A stretch of 64,000 nt of DNA from contig CADAIJ010000004.1 of assembly GCA_902787955.1 (NCBI GenBank), forward strand, positions 62,001 through 126,000, in the 5' to 3' direction. Source of the stretch: an uncultured Erysipelotrichaceae bacterium. GTDB lineage: Bacteria; Bacillota_I; Bacilli_A; RFN20; CAG-826. The stretch's first letter is position 1; each line of letters starts with the position of its first letter. A program made the translations under genes and the position numbers. Of the stretch, positions 1 to 9,900 are shown piece by piece. Below the pieces are notes generated by a model. It was not told where the DNA came from and did no database searches. It saw nothing but the letters and a program-made list of their open reading frames with translations.

Positions 1-566
1 TATTTCCTTCTTAGAATCATCTTAATTATTTTATCGTTTTCTACTAAAGAAACAATTTCAAATAATTCTAAAAAGGGTTTTACCTCTTCTTGAAGAGGTT
101 TTAATTGACGGGAAACACCCATCGCATGTTGCTTGTGATGGGTGTTCAATTCCTCTCTTGGACAATCGTGAATAATTGCTAAAATTCCATTTTTTCTTAT
201 AAGAAGTCCGCTCTTTGAGACAAATTGTCCCACATCTAAGAAATGAGGATAGGCATCAAAACAGACAATTGCATCGAATGGTTCAGCATCATATTCGTAA
301 TAATCTTTATTAATGAATTTAACTTTTGGATTATTTGTGTTTAATTTAGCGAACTCAATCATCTTCTCGGATAAGTCTAATGCAGTAACGTCTGCATCAA
401 ATAAAACTTGGAGCTTATTTGAGATGATTCCTCTTCCAGCTCCTAAATCTAAAATTCGTGAGTTTTTATTAATATTAAGTGACTTTAAAAGTTCATCAAT
501 TCTTTCATTATCTTCATGAACGTATTGAGGAGCAATTTGATCGAAATATTCTTTAATTTTATTCAC
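1..566 (-). CDS. class I SAM-dependent methyltransferase (3' end at window edge)
   Basis: The frame runs from a GTG at 566 to the window edge (188 codons, then 'TA', which may be the beginning of the stop). Motif I ILDLGAGRG at residues 38-46 and a following TALDLSEKMIE strand identify a Rossmann-fold class I methyltransferase; the substrate cannot be told. The GTG overlaps the stop of the upstream substrate-binding protein by 8 nt (GTGAATAA), with AAGGA about 10 nt before it, so the gene is translationally coupled as the last gene of the siderophore-type ABC operon. Small methyltransferases are sometimes found next to such importers, but a link to the ligand is only inferred. Confidence 0.8.
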   Translation of the reverse strand, partial: MNKIKEYFDQIAPQYVHEDNERIDELLKSLNINKNSRILDLGAGRGIISNKLQVLFDADVTALDLSEKMIEFAKLNTNNPKVKFINKDYYEYDAEPFDAIVCFDAYPHFLDVGQFVSKSGLLIRKNGILAIIHDCPREELNTHHKQHAMGVSRQLKPLQEEVKPFLELFEIVSLVENDKIIKMILRRK

Positions 567-1701
567 TGATTAAATCCTTAATATTAACTTTTCGATAGCC
601 GCCATAAGCAGTGCTATATTCTTTCATCTCATCATAGATTTCTTTACCTAAGAATTTCTTAGTAACTTCGTTAGCTTTAGTTTTAATATCAAAATCAACA
701 AAGTTAGTTGGATGAGTGACACTTGCAACATAATAAGTGGAAATGATTTGAATTTCAAGGTTTGTATAATACGCGTTATATGGAAGAAGGATATATGTTT
801 CTCCGTTTTTAATTGCATTCATCGCGTCATATGTTTCAGAATCATTTTTATAATCTGCTAAGAAGCCACTTAAACCAGCGCCATCTAAAAAGATTCGATC
901 AGGTTGAGCTGCTACTAGTTTTTCTTTTTCTAAAGTAACTTGTGCTTTAGCGTGAATAAATTCAGCCATGTCATCAACAATGTTTTTAGTTTTAGCAAAA
1001 TCTAAAACAGGGTAGTGGACACTAGATCCTAATAAATTAGTTGATCCCCAGTTTCCAATACAACCAACGTAGTTTTTATCGTTATTCATTTCTAATTTAG
1101 CTAATTCATCTTTTTGAGCTTTAACATAGTTATTTAATTCAGTTGCTCTTTCTTCTTTGTTAAATATTTTTCCTAATAAGGTAATAGATTTAGCAAATTC
1201 TTCTCCAAAAACAGCATTATCTGAATGAGCAACAGCGACAACTGGAATATTCAAGTCTTTTTGTAATTGGGCGTTAACTTCTGGGTTACTATAAATGGAA
1301 ATAATAATATTTGGACGAGCACTTATAATCTTTTCTTTTTCAGGAGCTTGATTCTTTGGCCCACCAACTCCAATTGATGGAAGATTTTTAAAGATATCTT
1401 TATTGACGTGATAATAAGGTCTTAAGGCAGTACCAACACCAAAAGGAGCTTTATCGATATCTTCAACACCAACGAGTTTATTTACATCTCCTACATAAGA
1501 ATAAAGTCTTAAAGCACCTGCTCCTAAACAAATAGGACGATCTACTTTTGTTTTATCAATAGTGATTTCCCTATTTTGTAAGTCTGTTACTGTAATGATA
1601 TTGCCTTCATCTCCACTTTGGCTTGGAGTAGGAGTAGAAGTACAACTCATTAAAAGTCCTACTTGAGAAAAAATTAAGAAATATTTCAGTGTCTTATTCA
1701 T
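559..1701 (-). CDS. iron-siderophore/haem/cobalamin-type ABC substrate-binding lipoprotein
   Basis: A 380-residue lipoprotein with a signal peptide and lipobox LLMSC, predicted lipid anchor on Cys20. The rest has the FecB/FepB/BtuF two-lobe layout (for example VDRPICLGAGALRL near the start and KEKIISARPNIIIS for the first lobe). In this family the protein captures ferric siderophore, haem or corrinoid outside the membrane and delivers it to a FecCD permease. It overlaps the ATPase gene by 8 nt (ATGAATAA). The family is clear from sequence and context; the ligand is not determined. Confidence 0.85.
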   Translation of the reverse strand: MNKTLKYFLIFSQVGLLMSCTSTPTPSQSGDEGNIITVTDLQNREITIDKTKVDRPICLGAGALRLYSYVGDVNKLVGVEDIDKAPFGVGTALRPYYHVNKDIFKNLPSIGVGGPKNQAPEKEKIISARPNIIISIYSNPEVNAQLQKDLNIPVVAVAHSDNAVFGEEFAKSITLLGKIFNKEERATELNNYVKAQKDELAKLEMNNDKNYVGCIGNWGSTNLLGSSVHYPVLDFAKTKNIVDDMAEFIHAKAQVTLEKEKLVAAQPDRIFLDGAGLSGFLADYKNDSETYDAMNAIKNGETYILLPYNAYYTNLEIQIISTYYVASVTHPTNFVDFDIKTKANEVTKKFLGKEIYDEMKEYSTAYGGYRKVNIKDLISE

Positions 1702-2446
1702 AAATAACTACCTTCCTTCCATCTATTTCTTTTATTGTTGTTTTGATTCCATATATTGTTTCTAAATCTTCGCTTGTTATCTCCTTAGGAGTGGTGATTT
1801 TATATATTTGTTCGTCTTTTAAAAGAATGAGTTTATCCGCTAAAGATAAAGCGAGGTTAATATCGTGCATTGAAATAAGAGTGCTTCTTTTATTCTCCTT
1901 CGTAATCTTTTTAATTAAAGAAGCAATCATTACTTGAGCCTTGATATCTAAGTTTGATGTTGGCTCATCAAAAATAATCGTGGAGGTGTTTTGAATATAG
2001 GCTCTTGCAATAGCAACCTTTTGTTTTTCTCCACCCGAGATTTCGAATGTATTTTTATCTTTGATTTCATTTAAAGAAAATTCATTTAAAACATCATTTA
2101 AGGCTATATAGTCCTCTCTTTTTGGGAAAAGATCAAATGATGGAAGTCTACCTAAAAGAATTGTTTCACTCACTGTTAAATCAGTTCCATTAATGTTTTG
2201 AGGAACAAATGATATAGCTTTAGAGAGGTCTTTGTTTTTAAGTCCTTTATTATCTTTATTATTAATTAATACTGTTCCACTTGTAGGTTTAAGTTCTCCT
2301 AAAATGCATCTAAGGATTGTTGTTTTTCCAACACCATTAGGGCCAAGCAAAATAGCGCATTCTCCATCATTTAAAGTGAATGTTACATCTTTAATAACAT
2401 TTTTCTTTTTATCATAGGAAAAAGTAACATTTTTAAACTCAATCAT
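1694..2446 (-). CDS. ABC transporter ATP-binding protein, FecE/FepC type
   Basis: A 250-residue cytoplasmic ATPase. Walker A is GPNGVGKTT, the signature is ISGGEKQKVAIARA, Walker B is TIIFDEPTS and the switch His is in SMHDINLALSLAD. Length and motifs match the FecE/BtuD class that powers siderophore, haem or B12 import. The start overlaps the permease stop by 8 nt (ATGATTGA) and the stop overlaps the binding protein, so permease, ATPase and binding protein form a tightly coupled operon. Confidence 0.93.
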   Translation of the reverse strand: MIEFKNVTFSYDKKKNVIKDVTFTLNDGECAILLGPNGVGKTTILRCILGELKPTSGTVLINNKDNKGLKNKDLSKAISFVPQNINGTDLTVSETILLGRLPSFDLFPKREDYIALNDVLNEFSLNEIKDKNTFEISGGEKQKVAIARAYIQNTSTIIFDEPTSNLDIKAQVMIASLIKKITKENKRSTLISMHDINLALSLADKLILLKDEQIYKITTPKEITSEDLETIYGIKTTIKEIDGRKVVIYE

Positions 2447-3494
2447 GTTTCTTCCCCCTAGTTAATAAGATAACGATAAAGATTGGCGCGCCAATAATAG
2501 ATGTAATTGCCCCAACCGGAAGCGATAATCCACCCAAGATTGTTTTAGCTAAAATATCACAAAGTAGTAAAACAACCGCTCCAAATAAAGCAGAAGTAAT
2601 TATTAAAATCTTATGATCATTACCCACTAATCTTTTCATGATTTGAGGAGCAAGAAGTCCAATAAAACCAATGATTCCAAATAAGGAAACGGTTAAACCA
2701 CATAGCATTGACGCGAGTAATAAAGAAATAAATCTAAATAGTTTAAGGTTAATCCCTAATGTTTTGGCGCTATCATCTCCTAAAAGTAAAGCGTTATAAC
2801 GATAGGAAAAGATGACAAAGAAGATTAAGGATAAAGCAGTAGGGATTAATAAAATTAATAACGTATCATAACTCGCTCGACCTAAATCACCAAATGACCA
2901 ATATATAGCGCTTGATAAAGTAGTATCGTTTGCAAAATATTGAATAATAGTAGTTAAACCAGTAAAGAAAGTTCCCATAGCCACACCAATTAAAATAGTG
3001 GTGCTAGGTCTAAACTTTTTAAAATGAGCTAATCCTAAAACAAGCAAAGTAGCAAGTAAAGCAAATCCAAACGCAAATATTGCTACAACATATGGATTAG
3101 AAATATCAACAATTCCTCCATGAGAAGAAATAATTCCTCCCCCTAAAATAATAATCGCGATATTTGCGCCTAATACTGCAGCGTTACTAACCCCTAATGT
3201 AGAAGGGGAAGCCATATCGTTATTTGAAACAGTCTGCATGATTGTTCCACTAATTGCTAGAGCAATACCAGCAATAATCGCTGCTAAAATACGAGGAAGA
3301 CGAATGTTATAAATAATAATGATGTTTGTTTCATCACCAATTCTAAATAACGCTTTTAAACCATCTAAAAAAGACATACCGCTTGTACCAATAAATATTG
3401 AAGCGATAAATAAAATAATAAGTGCAGCCATTAAAGAAAAAAGGACAATAAGTCGCTTATTTTTTAAACTTAGTTCCTTCTTATTTTGGCTCAT
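2439..3494 (-). CDS. FecCD-family ABC permease
   Basis: A 351-residue polytopic membrane protein with about nine to ten hydrophobic helices. FecCD-family segments include NIRLPRILAAIIAGIALA, GTIMQTVSNNDMASPSTLGV and the C-terminal GFIGLLAPQIMKRLVG. It forms the homodimeric channel of the importer. It is the first gene of the operon. There is no Shine-Dalgarno sequence before its ATG; instead a perfect 16-bp palindrome ends 6 bp upstream, so the mRNA leader is probably very short and the promoter is covered by an operator. It ends in TGA, used as a genuine stop. Confidence 0.93.
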   Translation of the reverse strand: MSQNKKELSLKNKRLIVLFSLMAALIILFIASIFIGTSGMSFLDGLKALFRIGDETNIIIIYNIRLPRILAAIIAGIALAISGTIMQTVSNNDMASPSTLGVSNAAVLGANIAIIILGGGIISSHGGIVDISNPYVVAIFAFGFALLATLLVLGLAHFKKFRPSTTILIGVAMGTFFTGLTTIIQYFANDTTLSSAIYWSFGDLGRASYDTLLILLIPTALSLIFFVIFSYRYNALLLGDDSAKTLGINLKLFRFISLLLASMLCGLTVSLFGIIGFIGLLAPQIMKRLVGNDHKILIITSALFGAVVLLLCDILAKTILGGLSLPVGAITSIIGAPIFIVILLTRGKKHD

Positions 3495-3500
3495 TATGTG

Positions 3501-3516
3501 GTTATGTTAACATAAC
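3501..3516. promoter_or_regulatory. perfect 16-bp palindrome, probable operator of the divergent TetR regulator
   Basis: GTTATGTTAACATAAC is identical to its own reverse complement. It lies between the divergent importer operon and tetR, directly upstream of the permease ATG and over its likely -10 (TATGTT on the minus strand). A palindrome at a divergent TetR promoter is the standard place for that regulator to bind. Binding by this particular protein is inferred. Confidence 0.6.
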
Positions 3517-3554
3517 GGAATTAGATAATTAACAAATAATCAAACAATAATAGG

Positions 3555-3580
3555 ACAAATTGTTCGATTTGTGATATATT
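3555..3580 (+). promoter_or_regulatory. tetR promoter region with inverted repeat and -10 box
   Basis: ACAAAT and ATTTGT (3555-3560 and 3567-3572) form an inverted repeat with a 6-bp spacer. It is followed by the -10-like TATATT at 3575-3580. Only 6 bp separate the -10 from the tetR ATG at 3587 and no Shine-Dalgarno sequence is present, so the transcript should start at or very near the start codon. The inverted repeat may be a second operator for autoregulation. Confidence 0.5.
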
Positions 3581-3586
3581 ATTCCT

Positions 3587-4147
3587 ATGAGATATAGAGC
3601 AAATGAAACATCAGCCTTAGATAAAATCTATAGTGCTACTCTTTCTTTAATGAAGAAAACTTCCTACGATAATATTTCGATCAGTGATATTATTCGTGAA
3701 TCAAATATTTCTCGTTCAACCTTCTATGTTTATTTTAAGAAGAAAGACGATATTTTAATGAATATTTGTGATGATGTTTTTAATCATATTTTTGATAAAC
3801 ATCTTTCCATAGAAAAACATCACGATTATTCCTCTAATAGTTCAGAAGATTATATTCATAAAATTGAACATTCTTTCTGTCACTTCTTAGAAGACAAGGA
3901 TGATATTATTCCAATCTTAAATAGTTCTGGATCAAAGATATTCTTAAACCAACTACGTAAAAGACTGACTCCATTAATTGAAAGTTTAATCAAAATGAAA
4001 GAGATGGGGGATAATGATATTCCTCTTGAACTTAAACTCCATCAATATATCAATGGTTATGTTTCTTTACTTCAATATTATTTAAGACACACTAACGGGA
4101 TATCACCAAAAACAATCACTCAATATTACTTTGATTTATATAAATAA
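3587..4147 (+). CDS. TetR/AcrR-family transcriptional regulator
   Basis: A 186-residue protein with an N-terminal TetR helix-turn-helix (about residues 8-55: NISISDIIRESNISRSTFY followed by VYFKKKDDIL) and a helical C-terminal ligand domain without an obvious ligand signature. It is divergent from the iron/cofactor importer, with two inverted repeats between them, so control of that importer and of itself is the simplest inference. The thioesterase gene follows after 12 bp. The ATG appears leaderless. Confidence 0.88.
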   Translation: MRYRANETSALDKIYSATLSLMKKTSYDNISISDIIRESNISRSTFYVYFKKKDDILMNICDDVFNHIFDKHLSIEKHHDYSSNSSEDYIHKIEHSFCHFLEDKDDIIPILNSSGSKIFLNQLRKRLTPLIESLIKMKEMGDNDIPLELKLHQYINGYVSLLQYYLRHTNGISPKTITQYYFDLYK

Positions 4148-4159
4148 GGAGCTAAAGAT

Positions 4160-4540
4160 ATGATTAAAAAAGGATTGAAAATTAGCAAAGAATTTACAGT
4201 TGATGAAGAAGATACTGCTCGCTCAATTGGAAGTGGTACTTTAGAAGTTCTTGCAACCCCTCGAATTGTCCAATTAGTGGAGAACCTATGTGTTATTTTA
4301 TTAAAAGATGAGATGGATAAGTTGACCACAACCGTTGGTTCTAAGTTCGATATTAATCACATTTCTCCAACATTCTTAAAACGTTCATTTAAAATTGAAG
4401 TAACATTAAGTAAAGTTGAAGATAAGAAACTAACTTTCACTTTTGAGGCCACTGATCAGGCTGGAGAAATTGCAAACGGTACACATATTCGTTATATCGT
4501 TGATACTGGAAGATTCTTAATGAATGCCTCCATGAAATAG
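4160..4540 (+). CDS. FlK-like hotdog thioesterase
   Basis: A 126-residue single hotdog domain. ATPRIVQLVE (Thr33, Glu41) and INHISPT (His67) match the Thr/Glu/His catalytic set known from fluoroacetyl-CoA thioesterase FlK and its many housekeeping relatives. The family hydrolyses small acyl-CoA thioesters; the physiological acyl group here is unknown. It has a good Shine-Dalgarno (AAGGAG) and lies 12 bp after tetR, so it is probably co-transcribed with it. A role in fluoroacetate resistance should not be assumed. Confidence 0.82.
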   Translation: MIKKGLKISKEFTVDEEDTARSIGSGTLEVLATPRIVQLVENLCVILLKDEMDKLTTTVGSKFDINHISPTFLKRSFKIEVTLSKVEDKKLTFTFEATDQAGEIANGTHIRYIVDTGRFLMNASMK

Positions 4541-4599
4541 TTAATATCTTTCTTAAATTGTTCTATCACTTATAAAATAAGGAATATAAAATAGTTATT

Positions 4600-6837
4600 A
4601 TGAAACAAATTGATGTCCAAATTATATTCGTCGATATAGACGGCACTCTTTTAAACCATCGTAAAGGTCACGTCTTCGACACCCTTTCTATTGAATCACT
4701 TAAGAAAGCTCAAAGAGATGGTATCAAGGTCTTTTTAAATACCGCTAGACCTTATCACACAATCGAACAAACCGGTTTATTAAAAATATTTAAACCTGAT
4801 GGTATTGTTTCCGAAAATGGTGGAGTAGTAATGATTGGAAATAAAGTTGTCTATCAAGACACAATTCCAGCTAGCTTACTTAATTCCTTATGTAAACACA
4901 CTATTGAATCAGGATTAACTATCGAATGTATTTCCACTAAAGATGCTTTTTTAGCGGCTCCAAAAACTAAAGAAGTTGATTATACTTTTGAAGTTTATGC
5001 TGAAGAAGTTCCGCCTGTTAAAGACTACCATAATAAGAAAGTTGTCTCTTGTATCCTTTTCTCAAGAAGAGATCAAGATTGGTGGCTATATCCTCTTCTT
5101 CCACGAGACTTAAAGTACAACCGTTACCACGATTGCGCGGTTAGTGTTACTTATCACGAACATAAAAAAGGTAATGGCGTTAATATCGTTTTAGAGAAAC
5201 TCGGAATTGATAAAAAGAACGCGATGGCGATTGGAGATTCCTGGGAAGATTTAGACATGTTCAATAATGTTGAATATAGTGTCGTAATGGAAAATTCCCC
5301 ACAAGAACTCCATCATTTGGCAAAATTTGTCACCAAAGATATCGAAGCTAGTGGTGTTGATTTTGTCCTTCGTTACTATGGCTTAGCAGAAGAAAAATAT
5401 CCAAAGAAAAACTGGGGTGTCTTACTTCCGGTTTCCTCTTTACCAAGTGAACACGGTATTGGCGATTTTGGTGAAGATGCTTTCCGTTTTATCGATTGGC
5501 TTAAGAAAGAGAATTATTCATATTGGCAAATTCTTCCACTTAATCCAATTGGTCCAGGTAATTCACCATATATGTCAACCTGTTCCCAAGCTATTGATAA
5601 ACGTTATATATCTTTAACTAAATTAGAAGAAATGGGATTAATTAAAAACGTCCCAGAACATTATAGCCATACAACCCGTGTGGACTTTATTGACATTGAT
5701 AAATTTAAATCCTATTGGTTAAAACTCGCTTTTGAAAAATATCGTAAGACCTCAATGAGTGAGATGAAAGAATTCGTTAAGAAGAATGAATGGGTTAAAG
5801 TTTTCGCTACATTTGTCACCTTCCAAAATATGTTTAAAGGTGAAGATGAAGATGTGACTATTCACTGGAACGAATGGCCACACGAATATCGTGATTACTT
5901 TGTAAACCACAAACTTCCTCCACGTAATAAGAAAGATGAAATTGAATTAATTGAATTTGAACAATGGATTGCTTCTAAACAATGGGAAGAATTATTAGAA
6001 TACGCCCGCTCTAAGAAAGTTAAAATCATTGCAGATATGCCATTCTATGTTGGCTTTGATTCAATTGACGTATGGCTCCATAGAGATGAATTTATGCTTG
6101 ATAGTAACTGCAAGCAAACTTCTCAAGCTGGCTGTCCACCAGATCAATTTGCCGCGGACGGACAAATGTGGGGCTCTCCAATCTATAACTTTGATAAGAT
6201 GAGAGAGAATGATTATTCATTACTCGTCAATCGTACCGGTTATTTAACTGAACACTGTGATATTTTACGTTTAGATCACTTTAGAGCGTTTGATACATAT
6301 TATGTTATTCCAGAAGGCGCAACTAACGGTCGTACTGGAGAATGGAAGATTGGTCCACGCGATAAATTCTTTGAAGAACTTTATAAAAACTATCCAAACG
6401 CTGAATTAATTGCGGAAGACTTAGGCGATTTATTCCCAAGTGTTATTGAATTAAGAGATAGACAAAATCTCCCAGGCATGCATATTGTTGAATTCACTAT
6501 CTTTGATAACTATATGCCATCTGGCGATAATATGATTGTTTATAGTGGCACTCATGATAACCAAACTTTAGTGGGCTGGATTAATTCATTATCGAATGAT
6601 AAGAAAGCTCATATCGCTTGGAGACTTCACTGCGATAACTGGGATCATCTATTGGATGCAGTTATTGATTATATTAAGAAACTTCCAAGTAAAGTTACTA
6701 TCTTCCCACTTCAAGACTTACTCCTTTATGATGACACTGCAAGGATGAACACTCCTGGAACCCTTGGTCCTCATAATTTCTCTTGGAGACTTGATGGTTG
6801 GGGTTGGACAAAAGAGATTAAAATCCATAACAAATAA
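4600..6837 (+). CDS. HAD (Cof-type) phosphatase / 4-alpha-glucanotransferase fusion
   Basis: A 745-residue cytoplasmic protein with two complete enzymes. Residues 1-265 are a Cof-type HAD hydrolase: motif I DIDGT with Asp12 and Asp14, and motif IV GDSWEDLDM. From about residue 270 (WGVLLPVSSLPSEHGIGDFG) the protein is a GH77 MalQ: nucleophile in LRLDHFRAFD (Asp559), acid/base in IAEDLGD (Glu606) and THDNQTLVGW (Asp653). MalQ disproportionates maltodextrins; HAD domains of this type dephosphorylate sugar phosphates or similar. The stand-alone MalQ in this window at 58251 is 468 residues, close to the C-terminal part here, so this is a clean N-terminal fusion. The ATG lacks a close Shine-Dalgarno; TATAAA lies 9 bp upstream. 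Confidence 0.92.
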   Translation: MKQIDVQIIFVDIDGTLLNHRKGHVFDTLSIESLKKAQRDGIKVFLNTARPYHTIEQTGLLKIFKPDGIVSENGGVVMIGNKVVYQDTIPASLLNSLCKHTIESGLTIECISTKDAFLAAPKTKEVDYTFEVYAEEVPPVKDYHNKKVVSCILFSRRDQDWWLYPLLPRDLKYNRYHDCAVSVTYHEHKKGNGVNIVLEKLGIDKKNAMAIGDSWEDLDMFNNVEYSVVMENSPQELHHLAKFVTKDIEASGVDFVLRYYGLAEEKYPKKNWGVLLPVSSLPSEHGIGDFGEDAFRFIDWLKKENYSYWQILPLNPIGPGNSPYMSTCSQAIDKRYISLTKLEEMGLIKNVPEHYSHTTRVDFIDIDKFKSYWLKLAFEKYRKTSMSEMKEFVKKNEWVKVFATFVTFQNMFKGEDEDVTIHWNEWPHEYRDYFVNHKLPPRNKKDEIELIEFEQWIASKQWEELLEYARSKKVKIIADMPFYVGFDSIDVWLHRDEFMLDSNCKQTSQAGCPPDQFAADGQMWGSPIYNFDKMRENDYSLLVNRTGYLTEHCDILRLDHFRAFDTYYVIPEGATNGRTGEWKIGPRDKFFEELYKNYPNAELIAEDLGDLFPSVIELRDRQNLPGMHIVEFTIFDNYMPSGDNMIVYSGTHDNQTLVGWINSLSNDKKAHIAWRLHCDNWDHLLDAVIDYIKKLPSKVTIFPLQDLLLYDDTARMNTPGTLGPHNFSWRLDGWGWTKEIKIHNK

Positions 6838-6849
6838 TCAATATTAAGG

Positions 6850-6894
6850 AAAGAGCTGATTTTTCTAAAAAACATATAGGAAGTCGGCTCTTTT
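6850..6894 (+). terminator. probable intrinsic terminator after the HAD-MalQ gene
   Basis: AAAGAGCTGA (6850-6859) pairs with TCGGCTCTTT (6884-6893) with one G-U pair across a 24-nt loop, and the 3' arm runs into TTTT. It lies 12 bp after the stop codon. Confidence 0.55.
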
Positions 6895-6918
6895 CAATTA
6901 TTTTATAATCTCTTATGC

Positions 6919-6944
6919 ATATTTGCGCTTATGTGTGTTATACT
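6919..6944 (+). promoter_or_regulatory. pullulanase promoter (extended -10) with weak operator-like sequence
   Basis: TG-T-TATACT (6936-6944) is an extended -10 box. CATATTTGCGCTTATG at 6919-6934 just upstream is an imperfect palindrome whose reverse strand begins CATAAGCG, the same half as the element upstream of ldh. It is a poor match to the cre consensus, so CcpA/LacI-type control of this gene is only suggested. Confidence 0.4.
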
Positions 6945-6975
6945 AACTCTAATCTAATTAAGGGCGGTATTTTAT

Positions 6976-9900
6976 ATGAAAAATAAAAAATTGTTTTTCT
7001 TACCTGTTGCTCTTTTTGCTCTAGCTATTCCTCTTTTAGGCGTTCACTTTTATAGCGCCAAAGAAGTAATTGAGCCAGACAATATTGAGTATAAAAATGA
7101 CGGCTTAGTTCGTGATTTTGATGATCCTGATGTCGTTTATGAATCAAAACATAATAAAGTGGCAGATGTTACTGCTACATCAATTAAGATTCATTATCAC
7201 AACGATGATGCTGAAAACGATAAGAGAGAATTCTGGGTTTGGTGTCCAGGTCGTAACGGCTCTGCATTTGCACCAACATCAATCTCAGCAGACAAAAAAG
7301 ACATGGTTCTTTCCATCGATTTCACTGGAGATAATAAAGATTTCGCTAAGAAAAAATCTATCTCATTCATCGTGAAGAGAATTGGATCTTGGGTCGGTCA
7401 ATCCGATAACGTTTTAGTCGAATATAGTGAATATCAACCTGATGCCAGTGGTTTAACTGAAATTTGGGCACTTCCAGGTGAAGGTAACGCTATTGAACTT
7501 TATAAAAGTGAAGCTGAAACCAAGATGGACCGCTTCCTTTATGCTAGCTTTAATGATTGGAAGAAGATTTCAATTATCGCTACTGATATTCCACAATCAT
7601 TTAAACTTTATGCTTTGACCTCTAACTATATGTCAATTGCATCTTCCGCCTCAAAAGAAGATTTAGAAAGATATTTAATTCTCTCTGGTGCTAATCCAAC
7701 ATGCACTGATGTCACTTATAACTCAATGCCATGTAAGGAATTTTCCGTCGATTTAAATTTCACTGCTAAAATTAACGTTCAATATTATCTTGAAGGTGTC
7801 TTCCCAAAGAATCCTAACTTTGTTAAAACCAAATATGTTAGCTCTGCTTCCTTATATGATACCGCTAGATTTAAACAATATTATGAATATAAAGGTAACG
7901 ATTTAGGTGCTACTTATAGTCCAACTGGAACAACCTTTAAAGTTTGGGCACCAACCGCCGCTCGTTTAAGAGTTAACCTTTATTATTCTGGCACACCTGA
8001 AGACTTAACTGATTACGCTAGAGGAATCGTTGGAGATGACTCTTACCGTGGTTTTACAATGGTCTTCCAACCTGGTGGTATTTGGGCTGTTACAATTAAA
8101 GAAAATATCGGAAGTTATTATTATAAATACGCTGTTACAAATTCCTTAGGTGTGAATGAAGTTATCGATCCATACGCTAAAGGATGCGGTGTTAACGGCG
8201 ATAGAGCGATGATTGTTGATCCTTCTAATACTTCTCCAGAAGGTTGGGACAAAGTTCCATCCAAATGGGATGGCGAAGAAGGGTACGACATTAAATATCC
8301 AAACGAACTATCAATTTATGAAACACATATCCGTGATTTAACAATGGATGAATCTTGGAATGGTAAATCCATGCGCGGTACTTATAGTGCTTTCGTTGAA
8401 TCAGGAACCACATATAAATCTGGTGATACAACAGTTACAACTGGATTTGATCACTTAACTGAACTTGGCGTTAAAGCCGTTCAACTTGAACCAGTATTTG
8501 ATTCTGATAACTTAGAAACTCTTGGTGATAGAACTTATAACTGGGGCTATAACCCACTTAACTATAACTGTGTTGATGGAAGCTATGCTACTGATCCATA
8601 TGAAGGCGTTAGTAGAATGGTTGAATTCAAGAAGATGGTCATGGCTTTCGCAAATAATGAAAACCATACAAGAGTCATTATGGACGTTGTTTATAATCAC
8701 GTTAGCAGCGCTCCAGCATCATGCTTTAATAAATTAATGCCAAAATACTACTTCCGTTATGCATCTGATGGAACATATTATGATGGTTCTGGCTGTGGTA
8801 ACGAAGTTAAAACTGAAGCTCCAATGATGAGAAAATACATTGTTGATTCTCTCGTTTGGTGGGCTAGTGAATATAAAATTAAAGGTTTCCGTTTCGACTT
8901 AATGGGCTTAATTGATGTTGGTACCTTAAACGAAGCGAGAAAAGCTTTATATGCTGTTGATCCAGATATCATCCTTTATGGTGAAGGCTGGACCGGCGAT
9001 GGCAGTGGTTACGATTATAGCACTGGCGATATTTATCAAGTCCATGGTCATGAAGATAAACACTCCACAGCAGATACTACTCCTCAACAAGCGTACAACA
9101 TGAATTTAGGAGCAGTTACTAGCGCTGTTTATCGTTTCCTTTATCCAAATCAAAATGCTTGTTACGTTGGTGCCTTTAATGACGCTGGCCGTAACGCGAT
9201 GAGAGGCGATAATAACCTCGATAATGGCTGGGGCTTTATTGATCAAGGAAGTAAAGATGTTGGTGATAAATCATCTGCTGTTGCTGATATGATGATTGGT
9301 TATCATAAAGGTATGGGTGGAAATCCAAATCAATGTATTAACTATGCATCATGTCACGATAACTACACTTTATTTGACCAACTTTGTTATGGTATTTCTG
9401 ATTCCAAAACAAGTATTGGTTTAGCTTGTGCAGCAGTTAGTGCGGTTGAATGTGCCATTATGTTCTCTAACGGTATTGCCTTTATCCATGGTGGTGAAGA
9501 AGTCTTTAGATGTAAAGAAGTCCGTTCCCCAGAAGATTTAGCCCTTGTTAAAGAAAGTGACACTCACATGATTAATGGCAAGAAGATTTGCCATAACTCA
9601 TATAACTTATCCGATGATGTCAACGCTTATCGTTGGGACAGAAAAGTTAAGATTGGTGATGTTTCTACTATTGGTTATGTTGAAGAACTTACTAAAGCTA
9701 TTCATGCTCGTAACAATTTGAAGAAATATAGTTATGATGATTTAGTAGCACATAATCCATATAGTGATAGTTCTCCATTCAATGTCTGGGGCTTTGGTAG
9801 TGGCAAGACTTCAATTGGTATTAAAAACGAAAGTTACTTCTGCTTCATTAGTGGCGTTAATAGTGAAACTATTCCATTTGATGCATATTATACTTACCCT

